Assembly: GCA_937891785.1 (NCBI GenBank)
Contig: CALAGN010000004.1
Location: forward strand, 1 to 59,495
DNA length: 59,495 nt
Direction: 5' to 3'
Source of the DNA: an uncultured Octadecabacter sp.
GTDB lineage: Bacteria; Pseudomonadota; Alphaproteobacteria; Rhodobacterales; Rhodobacteraceae
Made by a program: the position numbers and the translations under genes. Below are positions 1 to 8,183 of this stretch, in pieces (position 1 is the stretch's first letter; every line of letters starts with the position of its first letter). The notes under the pieces are model-generated. The model ran no database searches. It was not told the origin of the DNA and saw nothing but the letters and a program-made list of their open reading frames with translations.

Positions 1-77
1 CCTTTAGACGCGTGATACCTTGCGAATTCGACGCCCATTCCAGATGAAGCGCCAGTGATGAGAGCTGTGTTTGTCAT
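1..77 (-). CDS. Short-chain dehydrogenase/reductase, N-terminal fragment (runs off window)
   Basis: Only the first 25 codons lie inside the window, starting at the ATG at 77-75 on the minus strand after an AAGGGA ribosome-binding sequence. They read MTNTALITGASSGMGVEFAR and onward. The TGASSGMG segment is the glycine-rich NAD(P)-binding turn (TGxxxGxG) that opens the Rossmann fold of the SDR family, so this is an NAD(P)-dependent oxidoreductase of unknown substrate. It is transcribed away from the TetR-type gene at 214. The two share a 136-bp intergenic region carrying two copies of an operator-like sequence, which suggests the repressor controls this dehydrogenase. The family is clear; the substrate is not. 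Confidence 0.8.
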   Translation of the reverse strand, partial: MTNTALITGASSGMGVEFARYHASK

Positions 78-121
78 GTGATAATCCCTTTCGGAGTGCG
101 AGCCTTACGTCAACAAGTGAT

Positions 122-187
122 GTCAATAAGCGTTGACTTACAGTCATAGAGACTGACCCAGCCACTTGTCAACGCTCGTTGACAAGT
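122..187. promoter_or_regulatory. Two operator-like inverted repeats between SDR and TetR genes
   Basis: Two copies of GTCAA-N6-TTGAC are present at 122-137 and 168-183. The second is the centre of a longer perfect palindrome at 164-187 with 11-bp arms (ACTTGTCAACG and CGTTGACAAGT) and a 2-bp spacer. The centres lie 46 bp apart. Palindromes of this size between a TetR-type gene and its divergent neighbour are the usual binding sites of such repressors. The repeats are seen directly; the binding protein is inferred from position. Confidence 0.65.
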
Positions 188-207
188 AAAATTTTCAAAC
201 CTAAATT
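179..207 (+). promoter_or_regulatory. Candidate promoter of the TetR-type gene
   Basis: A perfect -35 box TTGACA at 179-184 is followed after 17 bp by TAAATT at 202-207. The -35 box lies inside the right arm of the palindrome, so a bound dimer would block RNA polymerase, consistent with autorepression. Transcription would start close to the ATG at 214, so the message could be leaderless or nearly so. This rests on box matches and spacing only. Confidence 0.45.
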
Positions 208-213
208 GGGAAC

Positions 214-759
214 ATGAAAAAGGGACAAGACACACGAGACCTTCTGCAAAAACATGCGTGCAGGTTATTTTGGTCCAAGGGCTATTCAAACGTATCAGTG
301 CGTGAGGTCGCAAAAGCGGCTGGCGTGGACGTTGCATTGATTGCGCGATATTTTGGATCAAAGTTAGGGTTGTTCGAGGCAACGCTTGATACGCTCAAGA
401 AAATTGATCCAGATGATTTTCCGTCAGTAGATAGTCTTGTCGACGTCTTCGTGGAAATGTTCTCGAATGCGCCAAAAAAAGGAACCGAAGCATCACCGAT
501 TTCAATGATACTGCTCAATGCGAACGATAGTGACGTCGGAACTATTGTGGCAAGAGTCCAGTATGAATACTGGCAGAGTGGCTTGGAGAAAATCATTGGC
601 AGCAAGTCGCAGGCCGCTTTGTTCTTTTCTGCGATGATGGGATTCAGCGTCGGCCAAAAAATTCTGCATTTGGACGGAATTGCAGAATTGGGTAGCAACG
701 AGTACCGGGCGCAATTTCGACATATGCTTACGACAGCGATAGCTTCGCCCGACTTCTAG
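214..759 (+). CDS. TetR/AcrR family transcriptional regulator
   Basis: This is a 181-residue protein with a TetR-type helix-turn-helix near residues 8-50: a first helix (TRDLLQKHACRLFWSKGY), then SVREVAKAAGVDVALIARYFGSK, which ends in the usual Y-F-x-S/N-K element. The remaining 130 residues form a ligand/dimerisation domain that I cannot assign to an effector. It is divergent from the SDR gene at 77. The 24-bp palindrome overlapping its own -35 box suggests it represses itself and the dehydrogenase. There is no convincing Shine-Dalgarno sequence in front of the ATG, which fits a near-leaderless transcript. The gene is visibly richer in A+T than the rest of the window, a possible sign of separate origin. 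Confidence 0.85.
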   Translation: MKKGQDTRDLLQKHACRLFWSKGYSNVSVREVAKAAGVDVALIARYFGSKLGLFEATLDTLKKIDPDDFPSVDSLVDVFVEMFSNAPKKGTEASPISMILLNANDSDVGTIVARVQYEYWQSGLEKIIGSKSQAALFFSAMMGFSVGQKILHLDGIAELGSNEYRAQFRHMLTTAIASPDF

Positions 760-939
760 TTTGCTTCTGATGCTTGCCAAAGTTTCGTCGAAGTAGCCCT
801 CAATTTGGTGTGTTGGGTCAACAGTTGTGTCCTCCAAAGCGGTCTTTCAGGTGTAGACTACCTTTGGTAGCTTTGTCCGCATATCCGCGATTGAAGCTGC
901 GACGCGGCAAATCACCCATCGGCGTGGAACAACACGTTT

Positions 940-959
940 GGCGGGGCGCGAACCCCGCC
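940..959. terminator. GC hairpin downstream of dapA
   Basis: GGCGGGG and CCCCGCC form a perfect 7-bp stem around a 6-base loop, just past the dapA stop codon and downstream of the TetR-type gene. There is no run of T on either side, so it is a weak intrinsic terminator candidate. The rest of 760-966 shows no recognisable gene. Confidence 0.35.
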
Positions 960-966
960 AATTTCA

Positions 967-1839
967 CTAATTCAGCAACCCGGCATGGACCATTGCCGCG
1001 CGGATTTTCTCTTTGGTGGGATCAGTCAGGCCAACCAATGGCAAGCGCACCTCGTCGCTGCACAGACCCAACAATGACAGCCCGTATTTCGCGCCGCACA
1101 CACCCGGTTCCGCAAAGATCGCATGATGCAGCGGCATCAGGCGGTCGCTAATAAGCAGCGCTTTGGCATAGTCGCCAGCCCGCGTGGCATCCTGCAACTG
1201 TGCGCAAAGCTTTGGCGCGACATTGGCGGTGACGCTGATACAGCCAACGCCGCCTTGGGCGTTGAACCCGATGGCCGTGGGGTCTTCGCCCGACAGTTGG
1301 ATGAAATCAGTGCCGCAAGTGATGCGTTGCTTGGAAACACGGGCAAGATCGGCTGTCGCGTCTTTTACCCCAATGATGAATTCGTGCTTCGCAAGTTCAC
1401 CCATCGTTTCGGGCGACATATCGACCACGGACCGGCCCGGGATATTGTAGATGATGATTGGCAAGCCACAGTCGGCAGCGGCCACGAAATGCGCAATCAA
1501 TCCGGCCTGAGTCGGCTTGTTGTAATATGGCGTAACAACCAGCGCTGCAGTTGCGCCCGCGTCCTTGGCGGCTTGCACCAAACGCACGGTTTCGGCGGTG
1601 TTGTTAGACCCTGCACCGGCAACCACAGGTGCACGCCCCGCCACAGCTTCGATAACCGTTTCCACAACGATATCGTGCTCGCGATGGCTGAGTGTGGGGC
1701 TTTCACCAGTTGTGCCCACGGGGACAAACCCGTCGGTGCCCTGATCCAGATGCCAGTCGACAAGTTTTTTCAACGTGTCCAGATCCAGTTGGCCGTCCTT
1801 GAACGGCGTAACAAGAGCAGGGAGAGACCCTTTGAGCAT
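967..1839 (-). CDS. dapA: 4-Hydroxy-tetrahydrodipicolinate synthase
   Basis: The product condenses pyruvate with L-aspartate semialdehyde in the cytoplasm, the first committed step of lysine and diaminopimelate synthesis. The 290 residues match the usual DapA length and form one (beta/alpha)8 barrel. Visible landmarks are GTTGESPTL (residues 42-50, with the Thr pair of the proton relay), the YYNKP segment near 105, the active-site Tyr in [10 protein letters not shown] (about 131) and the Schiff-base lysine in IIGVKDAT (about 159). The reading frame stays open upstream, but the ATG at 1839 has AAGGAAG in front of it and the product then begins [13 protein letters not shown] as in homologues. 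It is divergent from the lytic transglycosylase gene. Confidence 0.96.
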   Translation of the reverse strand: MLKGSLPALVTPFKDGQLDLDTLKKLVDWHLDQGTDGFVPVGTTGESPTLSHREHDIVVETVIEAVAGRAPVVAGAGSNNTAETVRLVQAAKDAGATAALVVTPYYNKPTQAGLIAHFVAAADCGLPIIIYNIPGRSVVDMSPETMGELAKHEFIIGVKDATADLARVSKQRITCGTDFIQLSGEDPTAIGFNAQGGVGCISVTANVAPKLCAQLQDATRAGDYAKALLISDRLMPLHHAIFAEPGVCGAKYGLSLLGLCSDEVRLPLVGLTDPTKEKIRAAMVHAGLLN

Positions 1840-1967
1840 GACACGCTTCCTTTTTTGTGGGGGGCCGTAGCACGGCACCGATGAAATCGCGCGGACACTA
1901 GTGCGGATTGCCGCCTTTGCCAAGTTTGTGAGTTGCGCAATCGTGCATCCAAGTTAGACATGTGTCC

Positions 1968-4097
1968 ATGTTATCCAAAACTCCCTTCGTGATTTTCATC
2001 TTGTCGGCGCTAGCGCTGATTATTGTTCTGCCGTTTTCTGCCGTGGCACAGGATGGCGAAGGCGGCCCGCCTATGGCCGCCGCCTATGATGCGATGGGGC
2101 AGGGCGATTGGGATACGGCCCATGCGGTTGTCGCAGGCGCGGGGCCCGTTGCCCGTGACCTTGTGACATGGACGCGCCTGCGCAACGGGGCCGGAACATT
2201 TGATGAATACGTGAGGTTTCTGGCAAGGCGCGGCGATTGGCCCGGCACCGACCGCATTCGCAGCGCCGCCGAGGAGGCCATGCCCGAAGGCGAATTACCA
2301 GCGGCAGTGTTTGCGTTCTTTGATGGACGCACGCCCGAAACCGGCGAAGGTGTAGTGCGCCTTGCCGAGGCCTATTTCAAGAATGGTGAACGCACCAAGG
2401 CGAACGAAGTCCTGATTGCCGCCTGGACCACGCTGGGTCTGACAGAAGAAGGTCACGCCGCGATCATCAATACTTTTGGCGATATAGTCGCCCCGTATCA
2501 CGCTGCGCGCGCTGAAATGCTTCTTTGGCGCTGGCGCACCACCGATACGCAACAACTCATGCCACTTCTGGGTGAAGACCAAGCCGCACTCGCTGCAGCG
2601 CGCACGGCCTATATCCGTGACGACGGGGACATTGCACAGCGCGTAGCTGCTGTGCCCGCCACTCTGCGCAGCGATATCGGCCTTGCCTATGATCGGTTCA
2701 GCTGGCTTGCGGGACGCGGTGAAAGTACGGATGCGATTGAAATTCTGCGTGCGCAGTCATTGAGCGAAGAAAGCTTGGGCCAACCGTGGCGCTGGGCCTC
2801 TTGGCGGCGGGTTCTGGCGCGGTGGGAAATGCGCGAGGGACGGAGCGCCAGTGCTTATGACCTTGCGACATCGCATTACCTGACCGAAGGCAGCGACTTT
2901 GCCGATCTAGAATGGCTCGCCGGATATATTGCGCTGACATATATGGACAGGCCAGCCACCGCGCTTGCACATTTTGAGACCTTCAGCGATGCCGTTTCCT
3001 CGCCAATTTCTGTTGGGCGGGCTGGCTATTGGCTGGGTCGTGCCCACGATGCCTTGGGAAATGCCGACGCTGCGACCGAATCCTACCAAATGGCCGCGCG
3101 TTATCAGACGGGCTTTTATGGCCTTCTGGCCGCCGATCATCTTGGCCTGCCGCTTGATCCTGAGCTCGTCGGAGATGAGCTGTTTGCGGACTGGCAAGAG
3201 GCCGCGTTTCTGACGGGCGACCTGACCCAAGCTGCACTCTTGTTGCTGGCTGCCGATCAACGCGGGCTCGCGGTGCTGTTCCTTGCCGAACTTGGCCGCA
3301 CGTTGGATCGCGAGGGGTTAGCCCAGCTTGGCAATCTGATGATGGAACTCAACGAGCCGTTCTATGCCCTCCTCGTCGCCAAGGCCGCGGCCGAGCGTGA
3401 TATCGTGCTGCCCCATATCTATTTTCCACTGCACGATCTGGCGGGCATGGATTTGCCTGTGGAACCCGCGCTTGCCATGTCGATTGCGCGACGCGAAAGC
3501 GAATTTCGCGCGGATGCTGGCAGCCCTGTCGGTGCGCTGGGCCTGATGCAGTTGATGCCTGCAACAGCCCAAGAGGTCGCAGCCGAGTTGGGCTTGTCGT
3601 TCCAGCGCGCGCGATTGACCTCGGATTGGGAATATAACGCGACCCTTGGCAGCCAATACCTTGCCAACCTTCAAGTTATGTTTGGCAACTCACCCGTGAT
3701 GATTGCCGCCGGATACAACGCTGGTCCCAGCCGCCCGCGATCATGGATGGATGAACGCGGCGATCCGCGTGTGGGCGCAGCGGACGTGGTTGACTGGATC
3801 GAACACATTCCGTTCCGAGAAACCCGTAATTATGTCATGCGTGTCACCGAAAGCATCCCGATCTATCGCGCGCGCCTAAGTGGCGAAACCGGTGCCCTAC
3901 AATTCCGCGCGATGCTTGAGGGGGTCAAGCCCATCATCCGCCCCCGCGCGCGACCCGATACAGGCACGACGCGCGCGCCAGCGTCGCAAGATGGGGCATT
4001 CGTGTTGCCGCCCATACGTGGCGGCACGGCACTTGGCCCCTCAGCCCCCAGCGGCCCCCAGAAGATACGCCCCGTCGCGCGCCCCGGCAGTGGCTAG
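1968..4097 (+). CDS. Soluble lytic murein transglycosylase (Slt type)
   Basis: This is a periplasmic enzyme that cleaves the MurNAc-GlcNAc bond of peptidoglycan to give 1,6-anhydro ends. It has an N-terminal signal peptide (about 27 residues ending near AVAQ). A long alpha-helical superhelix region follows up to about residue 480. The C-terminal SLT domain carries ARRESEF with the catalytic Glu near residue 510, then GALGLMQLMPATA and AAGYNAGP. The tail of about 60 residues is rich in Pro and Arg. At about 709 residues it has the length of Slt-type rather than MltC/E-type enzymes. The start could also be the GTG at 1962; I prefer the ATG at 1968. The stop overlaps the stop of the convergent EamA gene. 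Confidence 0.92.
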   Translation: MLSKTPFVIFILSALALIIVLPFSAVAQDGEGGPPMAAAYDAMGQGDWDTAHAVVAGAGPVARDLVTWTRLRNGAGTFDEYVRFLARRGDWPGTDRIRSAAEEAMPEGELPAAVFAFFDGRTPETGEGVVRLAEAYFKNGERTKANEVLIAAWTTLGLTEEGHAAIINTFGDIVAPYHAARAEMLLWRWRTTDTQQLMPLLGEDQAALAAARTAYIRDDGDIAQRVAAVPATLRSDIGLAYDRFSWLAGRGESTDAIEILRAQSLSEESLGQPWRWASWRRVLARWEMREGRSASAYDLATSHYLTEGSDFADLEWLAGYIALTYMDRPATALAHFETFSDAVSSPISVGRAGYWLGRAHDALGNADAATESYQMAARYQTGFYGLLAADHLGLPLDPELVGDELFADWQEAAFLTGDLTQAALLLLAADQRGLAVLFLAELGRTLDREGLAQLGNLMMELNEPFYALLVAKAAAERDIVLPHIYFPLHDLAGMDLPVEPALAMSIARRESEFRADAGSPVGALGLMQLMPATAQEVAAELGLSFQRARLTSDWEYNATLGSQYLANLQVMFGNSPVMIAAGYNAGPSRPRSWMDERGDPRVGAADVVDWIEHIPFRETRNYVMRVTESIPIYRARLSGETGALQFRAMLEGVKPIIRPRARPDTGTTRAPASQDGAFVLPPIRGGTALGPSAPSGPQKIRPVARPGSG

Positions 4098-4960
4098 GCC
4101 TTGGTCCGGGCCCGCCACAGGGTGAACAGGCCGGCAGTAACCACAAGTCCGGTTCCAACCGCAACGTTGGCGCGCAGCGCTTCTTGAAAGACCACGATCC
4201 CGACAGCTGATGCGAACACAAGCTGAAGATAGGCGAAGGGCTGCACCGCACTTGCCTCAGCCACTTCGTATGTTTTGATTAACAACCAATGGCCGGTGGC
4301 TCCTGTCACACATAACAGGGCCATCCATCCCCAATCGCGCGCGATCATCGGCTCCCAGAACCAAATCCCGACAAATGTAATAGCAACAGCCCCCGCGACC
4401 CCTGTCCAGAAAAAGCTGGTGGCCGTGCCGTCGCGCCGTGCGGCGTATCGGGTCAGCAGGCTATAAAGCGCAAACATGCTGGCCGAGGTCAGCGCGATAA
4501 GCGCTGCAAGGGCGAAGACACCCGACCCGGGTTGCAAAATGATGATCACCCCGACGAACCCAATCCCAATGGCGAACCAACGCCGCCAGCCAACGGTTTC
4601 GCCCAACACAGGGCCAGAAAGTGCTGCGACAATCAGCGGGTAACAGGCGAAAATCGCGTGTGCCTCGACCAATCCCAGCTTTACGAAAGCCAAAACCATG
4701 ACGCAGATTTCAGCGACCAACAAAAGCCCGCGAAAAATCTGCAAGAACGGCTGGGTCGTGGCTGCTGCGACGCGCACGGACCCGACTCTGCGAATAGCAA
4801 TCGCAATGACAAACGCGGCAAAAAACCAATACCGGATCATCACGATCATCAGCACGTTATATTCGCCCGCCAAATGGCGCGAAATCCCGTCCTGCATCGC
4901 GAACACGAAGGTCGTAGCGATCATCAGCTTGATGCCAAGGCGCGTGTTGGTTTGCATCAC
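4094..4960 (-). CDS. EamA/DMT-family membrane transporter
   Basis: This is a 288-residue inner-membrane protein made almost entirely of hydrophobic helices, about ten by eye, arranged as two EamA repeats (residues about 8-140 and 150-285). That is the organisation of drug/metabolite transporters of the RhaT/EamA group, most of which export small metabolites. No substrate can be read from the sequence. Its ATG overlaps the stop of mnmD by ATGA, so the two are transcribed together. The 3' end overlaps the convergent transglycosylase gene by a few bases. Confidence 0.88.
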   Translation of the reverse strand: MMQTNTRLGIKLMIATTFVFAMQDGISRHLAGEYNVLMIVMIRYWFFAAFVIAIAIRRVGSVRVAAATTQPFLQIFRGLLLVAEICVMVLAFVKLGLVEAHAIFACYPLIVAALSGPVLGETVGWRRWFAIGIGFVGVIIILQPGSGVFALAALIALTSASMFALYSLLTRYAARRDGTATSFFWTGVAGAVAITFVGIWFWEPMIARDWGWMALLCVTGATGHWLLIKTYEVAEASAVQPFAYLQLVFASAVGIVVFQEALRANVAVGTGLVVTAGLFTLWRARTKA

Positions 4961-5604
4961 ATCAGCCTTGCACGGGTCATATGGCGCTTGCGACCAAAGC
5001 CTGCAACGCGTTCGACGCTAAACCCCGCTAATTGCAAGGATCGGCGCACATGCCCCGCAGCCGTATAGGTCGCCGCTGTGCCGCCTTTGGCCGTGTGATC
5101 GCTGACCGCCTGCATCAAATCCGCCCCCCATAATTCGGGGTTCTTGGCAGGTGAAAACCCGTCAAGATACCATGCATCCGCACGCCCATCCCAAGCGGGC
5201 AGGGTAGCGCGGGCATCGCCCGCGATCACCTCAAGCGCGAAGTCATCGGCCTGCGACCTTTCGGTCAAAATATGCGTCGGCAACAAGCCCGCAAATGGGG
5301 CCAGCGCCCGCGCCAGATCATCCGCAGCCATCGGATAAGCCTCAAAGCTGGTGAAATGCAGCCGTCCGCCGATCCCCGACGCCCGCCATGCCATCAGGGT
5401 CGCCAGAAAATTCAGCCCCGTCCCGAACCCCAGTTCGGCCACACGAAACCCGTCCGCAAACCGCACCGGAAGGTCATTGCCAGCCAAAAACACATGCCGT
5501 GTTTCGTCCAAACCACCCTGCAGCGAAAAATACGGATCATCGAACCGCTGCGATACAGGGATATCGCCGTCGCGCCATTCCAATTCTGCTTGCTGGTCAC
5601 TCAT
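4957..5604 (-). CDS. mnmD: tRNA 5-methylaminomethyl-2-thiouridine methyltransferase (MnmD domain)
   Basis: This 215-residue protein corresponds to the N-terminal, SAM-dependent half of MnmC, which makes the last methylation of mnm5s2U at the wobble position of tRNA. The SAM-binding segment AELGFGTGLNFL lies at residues 56-67, and the WYLDGFSPAKNPELW motif typical of this family lies near 136-150. The start is set at the ATG giving MSDQQAELEWRDG; the open frame further upstream lacks family features. In enterobacteria this domain is fused to a FAD oxidoreductase. Here that half is the separate, divergent gene at 5653, with only 48 bp between the start codons. Confidence 0.9.
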   Translation of the reverse strand: MSDQQAELEWRDGDIPVSQRFDDPYFSLQGGLDETRHVFLAGNDLPVRFADGFRVAELGFGTGLNFLATLMAWRASGIGGRLHFTSFEAYPMAADDLARALAPFAGLLPTHILTERSQADDFALEVIAGDARATLPAWDGRADAWYLDGFSPAKNPELWGADLMQAVSDHTAKGGTAATYTAAGHVRRSLQLAGFSVERVAGFGRKRHMTRARLM

Positions 5605-5652
5605 CTGCGCGGGCCCTATGTTGCGCGCAATCTTTGGCGGCAAGGGCAGGTA

Positions 5653-6693
5653 ATGGCAACGGTCGATGTGACAGTGCGCGGGGCGGGCGCGTTTGGGTTG
5701 GCCGTAGCGTATGCCTGCGCGCGGCGTGGTGCAAAGGTCCGCGTCATTGATCCCAATGGCGTGGCGGCTGGATCAAGCGGCGGGATCGTTGGCGCACTTG
5801 CCCCACATGTGCCAGACACTTGGAATGATAAGAAAGCGTTTCAATTCGAGAGCCTGATGATGGCCGAGACCTTCTGGCAGGACGTGTCCGAAATCGCGCG
5901 CCAAGACGTCGGCTATGCCCGTTCCGGCCGCTTGCAGCCCTTGGTTGATGCCGCCGCAATAACCTTTGCCCGCCAGCGGATCGAAACGGCCAAGGACCTC
6001 TGGCAAGGTCGCGCCATCTGGAGGGTCATCAAGACCCCCGAAAACGAGCCATGGACCCCCCACAGCCCCACCGGCCTTTTGATCCACGATACCCTCACCG
6101 CCCGTATCCACCCGCGCCGCGCGACCCGCGCCCTTGCTGCTGCAATCGTCGCGCTGGGCGGCGAAATCGCCACCGATGGTCCGGACGAAGGCGCAGTGGT
6201 CTGGGCTACGGGTTGGCAGGGTCTGATCGACATGACCGCGCAGCACACCCGCCAGATCGGCAATGGTGTCAAAGGCCAGGCCGCCTTGTTGCAGTTCGAC
6301 GCGCGCGACCTTCCGCAGCTGTTCGCCGATGCCCTGCACATCGTCCCGCATGGTGACGGAACCGTTGCGATCGGCTCAACATCAGAACGGTATTTCACCG
6401 ACCCGACCAGCACCGACGAACAGCTTGACGACATCATCGTTCGTGCGCTGGCAGCCTTCCCCGTGCTTGCCAACGCCCCCGTTATCGAACGCTGGGCAGG
6501 TGTGCGGCCGCGCGCGCGCACTCGTTCGCCGATGATCGGCATGCACCCGTTCCGTGCAGGTCAATATGTGGCGAATGGCGGCTTTAAGATCGGCTTTGGC
6601 ATGGCTCCAAAAGTTGGTGAGGTCATGGCGGACCTGATCCTTGACGGGCGCGATGCGATCCCCGAAGGTTTCCACCCTCAAGCGAACCTCTAG
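5653..6693 (+). CDS. FAD-dependent oxidoreductase, MnmC C-terminal type
   Basis: This is a 346-residue DAO-type flavoprotein. The FAD-binding Rossmann motif is near the N-terminus (GAGAFGLAVAYACARRGAKV, residues 9-28, ending in an acidic strand). The C-terminal GGFKIGFGMAPKVGE segment contacts FAD in this family. Beside mnmD it is best read as the oxidoreductase half of MnmC, which removes the carboxymethyl group of cmnm5s2U to give nm5s2U. The ATG at 5653 follows AGGGCAGGTA. The frame is open much further back, but that part runs antisense to mnmD and is not coding. Glycine oxidase-like activity is an alternative. The stop overlaps the next, convergent gene. Confidence 0.82.
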   Translation: MATVDVTVRGAGAFGLAVAYACARRGAKVRVIDPNGVAAGSSGGIVGALAPHVPDTWNDKKAFQFESLMMAETFWQDVSEIARQDVGYARSGRLQPLVDAAAITFARQRIETAKDLWQGRAIWRVIKTPENEPWTPHSPTGLLIHDTLTARIHPRRATRALAAAIVALGGEIATDGPDEGAVVWATGWQGLIDMTAQHTRQIGNGVKGQAALLQFDARDLPQLFADALHIVPHGDGTVAIGSTSERYFTDPTSTDEQLDDIIVRALAAFPVLANAPVIERWAGVRPRARTRSPMIGMHPFRAGQYVANGGFKIGFGMAPKVGEVMADLILDGRDAIPEGFHPQANL

Positions 6694-7487
6694 CTGGCCC
6701 GCGCCGTCATGCAAACGCGCCCATCCACGCCACGCACCCATGCATCGCCCGATTTCCAGCAAAACGTCGCGGTTTCGTTCTCAAATAGGGGCGTCGTGGC
6801 GCGGTAATCAAACGTTGCAATGGGCCTGCCCAACTGACCCTGCGCCATCAGCATCAGCAACTGAGCCAGCAACGGGCCATGCACAACAAGGTCGCTATAC
6901 CCTTCGACACGGCGCGCATAGGGCCGGTCATAATGGATGCGGTGGCCATTGAACGTCAGCGCAGAATAGCGAAAAAGAAGGGTCGGATCAAAACGATGGC
7001 TTTCGCTGTGCTCCTCGTCGATGCGCGCCGTCGTTGGCTGTGGCGGCGTGTCGTCACGCTGTGCCTCGGGCCGATAAACAAGGTCTTGCCACTCGGTCAA
7101 TGTAATGGCGTGGCGTTGGCGAATGTCATGCCGCAAGCGCGCGAAGGCAAGCGGACCCTGCGCGCCCTCTTTTTGTGTAACGGCCTCTATGGTCGTTGTT
7201 TTTTCGGCTTTGATGCCGGCGACCAAAGGCTGATGAAATGCCAATCTACCAGAAGCCCACATACGCCGTGGCAATCCAAGATCAGGGATCAGCCCGCCAA
7301 GCATTGGGTGCCCGTCGCGGCCCAATGCTTGGGGCGGTTGTGGGTCCCAAAAATACAGCTGGTGAAAAAACGGCGGCAGGGCACTGCCATAGGCAATGTC
7401 AGGTGACAGCCCCAAAGTAGCTTGCATCGCGCAGGCGCGGGCCGGGTCCATGACATCGCTGATCGTCTGAGTGGTGTGATCTGCCAT
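6690..7487 (-). CDS. MaoC-type acyl-CoA dehydratase (mesaconyl-C4-CoA hydratase/HTD2-like)
   Basis: This is a 265-residue double hot-dog protein. The N-terminal part (LPPFFHQLYFWDPQ, GLPRRMWASGR) and the C-terminal hydratase-like segment (RYSALTFNGHRIHYDRPYA, then VVHGPLLAQLL) match the FAS1-like dehydratase group that includes mesaconyl-C4-CoA and itaconyl-CoA hydratases and mitochondrial HTD2. It probably hydrates or dehydrates an acyl-CoA. The exact substrate is not shown, and no pathway partner sits next to it. It stands alone on the minus strand between convergent and divergent neighbours. Confidence 0.75.
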   Translation of the reverse strand: MADHTTQTISDVMDPARACAMQATLGLSPDIAYGSALPPFFHQLYFWDPQPPQALGRDGHPMLGGLIPDLGLPRRMWASGRLAFHQPLVAGIKAEKTTTIEAVTQKEGAQGPLAFARLRHDIRQRHAITLTEWQDLVYRPEAQRDDTPPQPTTARIDEEHSESHRFDPTLLFRYSALTFNGHRIHYDRPYARRVEGYSDLVVHGPLLAQLLMLMAQGQLGRPIATFDYRATTPLFENETATFCWKSGDAWVRGVDGRVCMTARAS

Positions 7488-7539
7488 GCGATGATTCTAG
7501 AATAAATTTCGCAAAATGCGAAATGAAACAATTGCCTTG

Positions 7540-8064
7540 CTACGACTGCGCCACCCTGCGCAACAGGGCCATAGCACCATCAAGCTGTTTGGCGTGAAAC
7601 GGATTGGTCAACGTGCCGTCCGCGTCAAACTGCTCGCCGGACTTTGCCACAAGGATTTCTGCTGCATTCACGATCACAGGCCGAAACGGCACAAGGCACA
7701 AGCGCAGCGAAAATTGCGCCCTTTCGCCCCCAGCCCGACCGGCAGCGGCAGACATGATTACGACAGGTTTGTCCAACCATGGGTTCCCTTCGGTCCGGCT
7801 GACCCAATCCAGCGCGTTCTTTAGTACACCTGACAGCGCTTTGTTATACTCTGGCGTCGAAATCACGACAGCCTCGGCGCGGGCGATCTGATCGGCCAAC
7901 ACCTGCACGGCGTCCGGAATGCCCACTGCCTCGAGGTCGCCATCATAAAGCGGAAGGTTCAAGTCCGCCTCGGCATAATCTCCGCCATAGGCCCTTGCCG
8001 CAGCCCTCACGAGGTAACGATTGGTCGATGTCGCCCGAAGCGCGCCTGATATTCCAAGAAGCAT
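7540..8064 (-). CDS. NADPH-dependent FMN reductase family protein
   Basis: This is a 174-residue flavodoxin-like protein. Its start MLLGISGALRATSTNRYL carries the GSxRxxS-type phosphate-binding loop for FMN. The middle segment VVISTPEYNKALSGVLKNALDWVSR is the hallmark of the SsuE/ChrR/YieF group of NAD(P)H:FMN or quinone reductases. I start it at the ATG at 8064; the longer frame upstream has no family similarity and would overlap the promoter of the divergent ThDP-enzyme gene. The physiological acceptor (FMN, quinone or an electrophile) cannot be told from sequence. Confidence 0.88.
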   Translation of the reverse strand: MLLGISGALRATSTNRYLVRAAARAYGGDYAEADLNLPLYDGDLEAVGIPDAVQVLADQIARAEAVVISTPEYNKALSGVLKNALDWVSRTEGNPWLDKPVVIMSAAAGRAGGERAQFSLRLCLVPFRPVIVNAAEILVAKSGEQFDADGTLTNPFHAKQLDGAMALLRRVAQS

Positions 8065-8183
8065 TTTTCTGTTCCTATGATGATTGCAAAAACCTAGGGG
8101 CAAACCGACAAACCGCAATCGACTGTTCTTGCACAGTGGCTGTGCGTGGCACATGGTGGCCGCGAAATCGAGACAGGTGATAC

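Noticed and set aside
5272-5652. N-terminal extension of the FAD oxidoreductase
   Set aside because: It runs antisense to mnmD and reads as scrambled sequence; the FAD-binding start follows the ATG at 5653, which has a ribosome-binding sequence.
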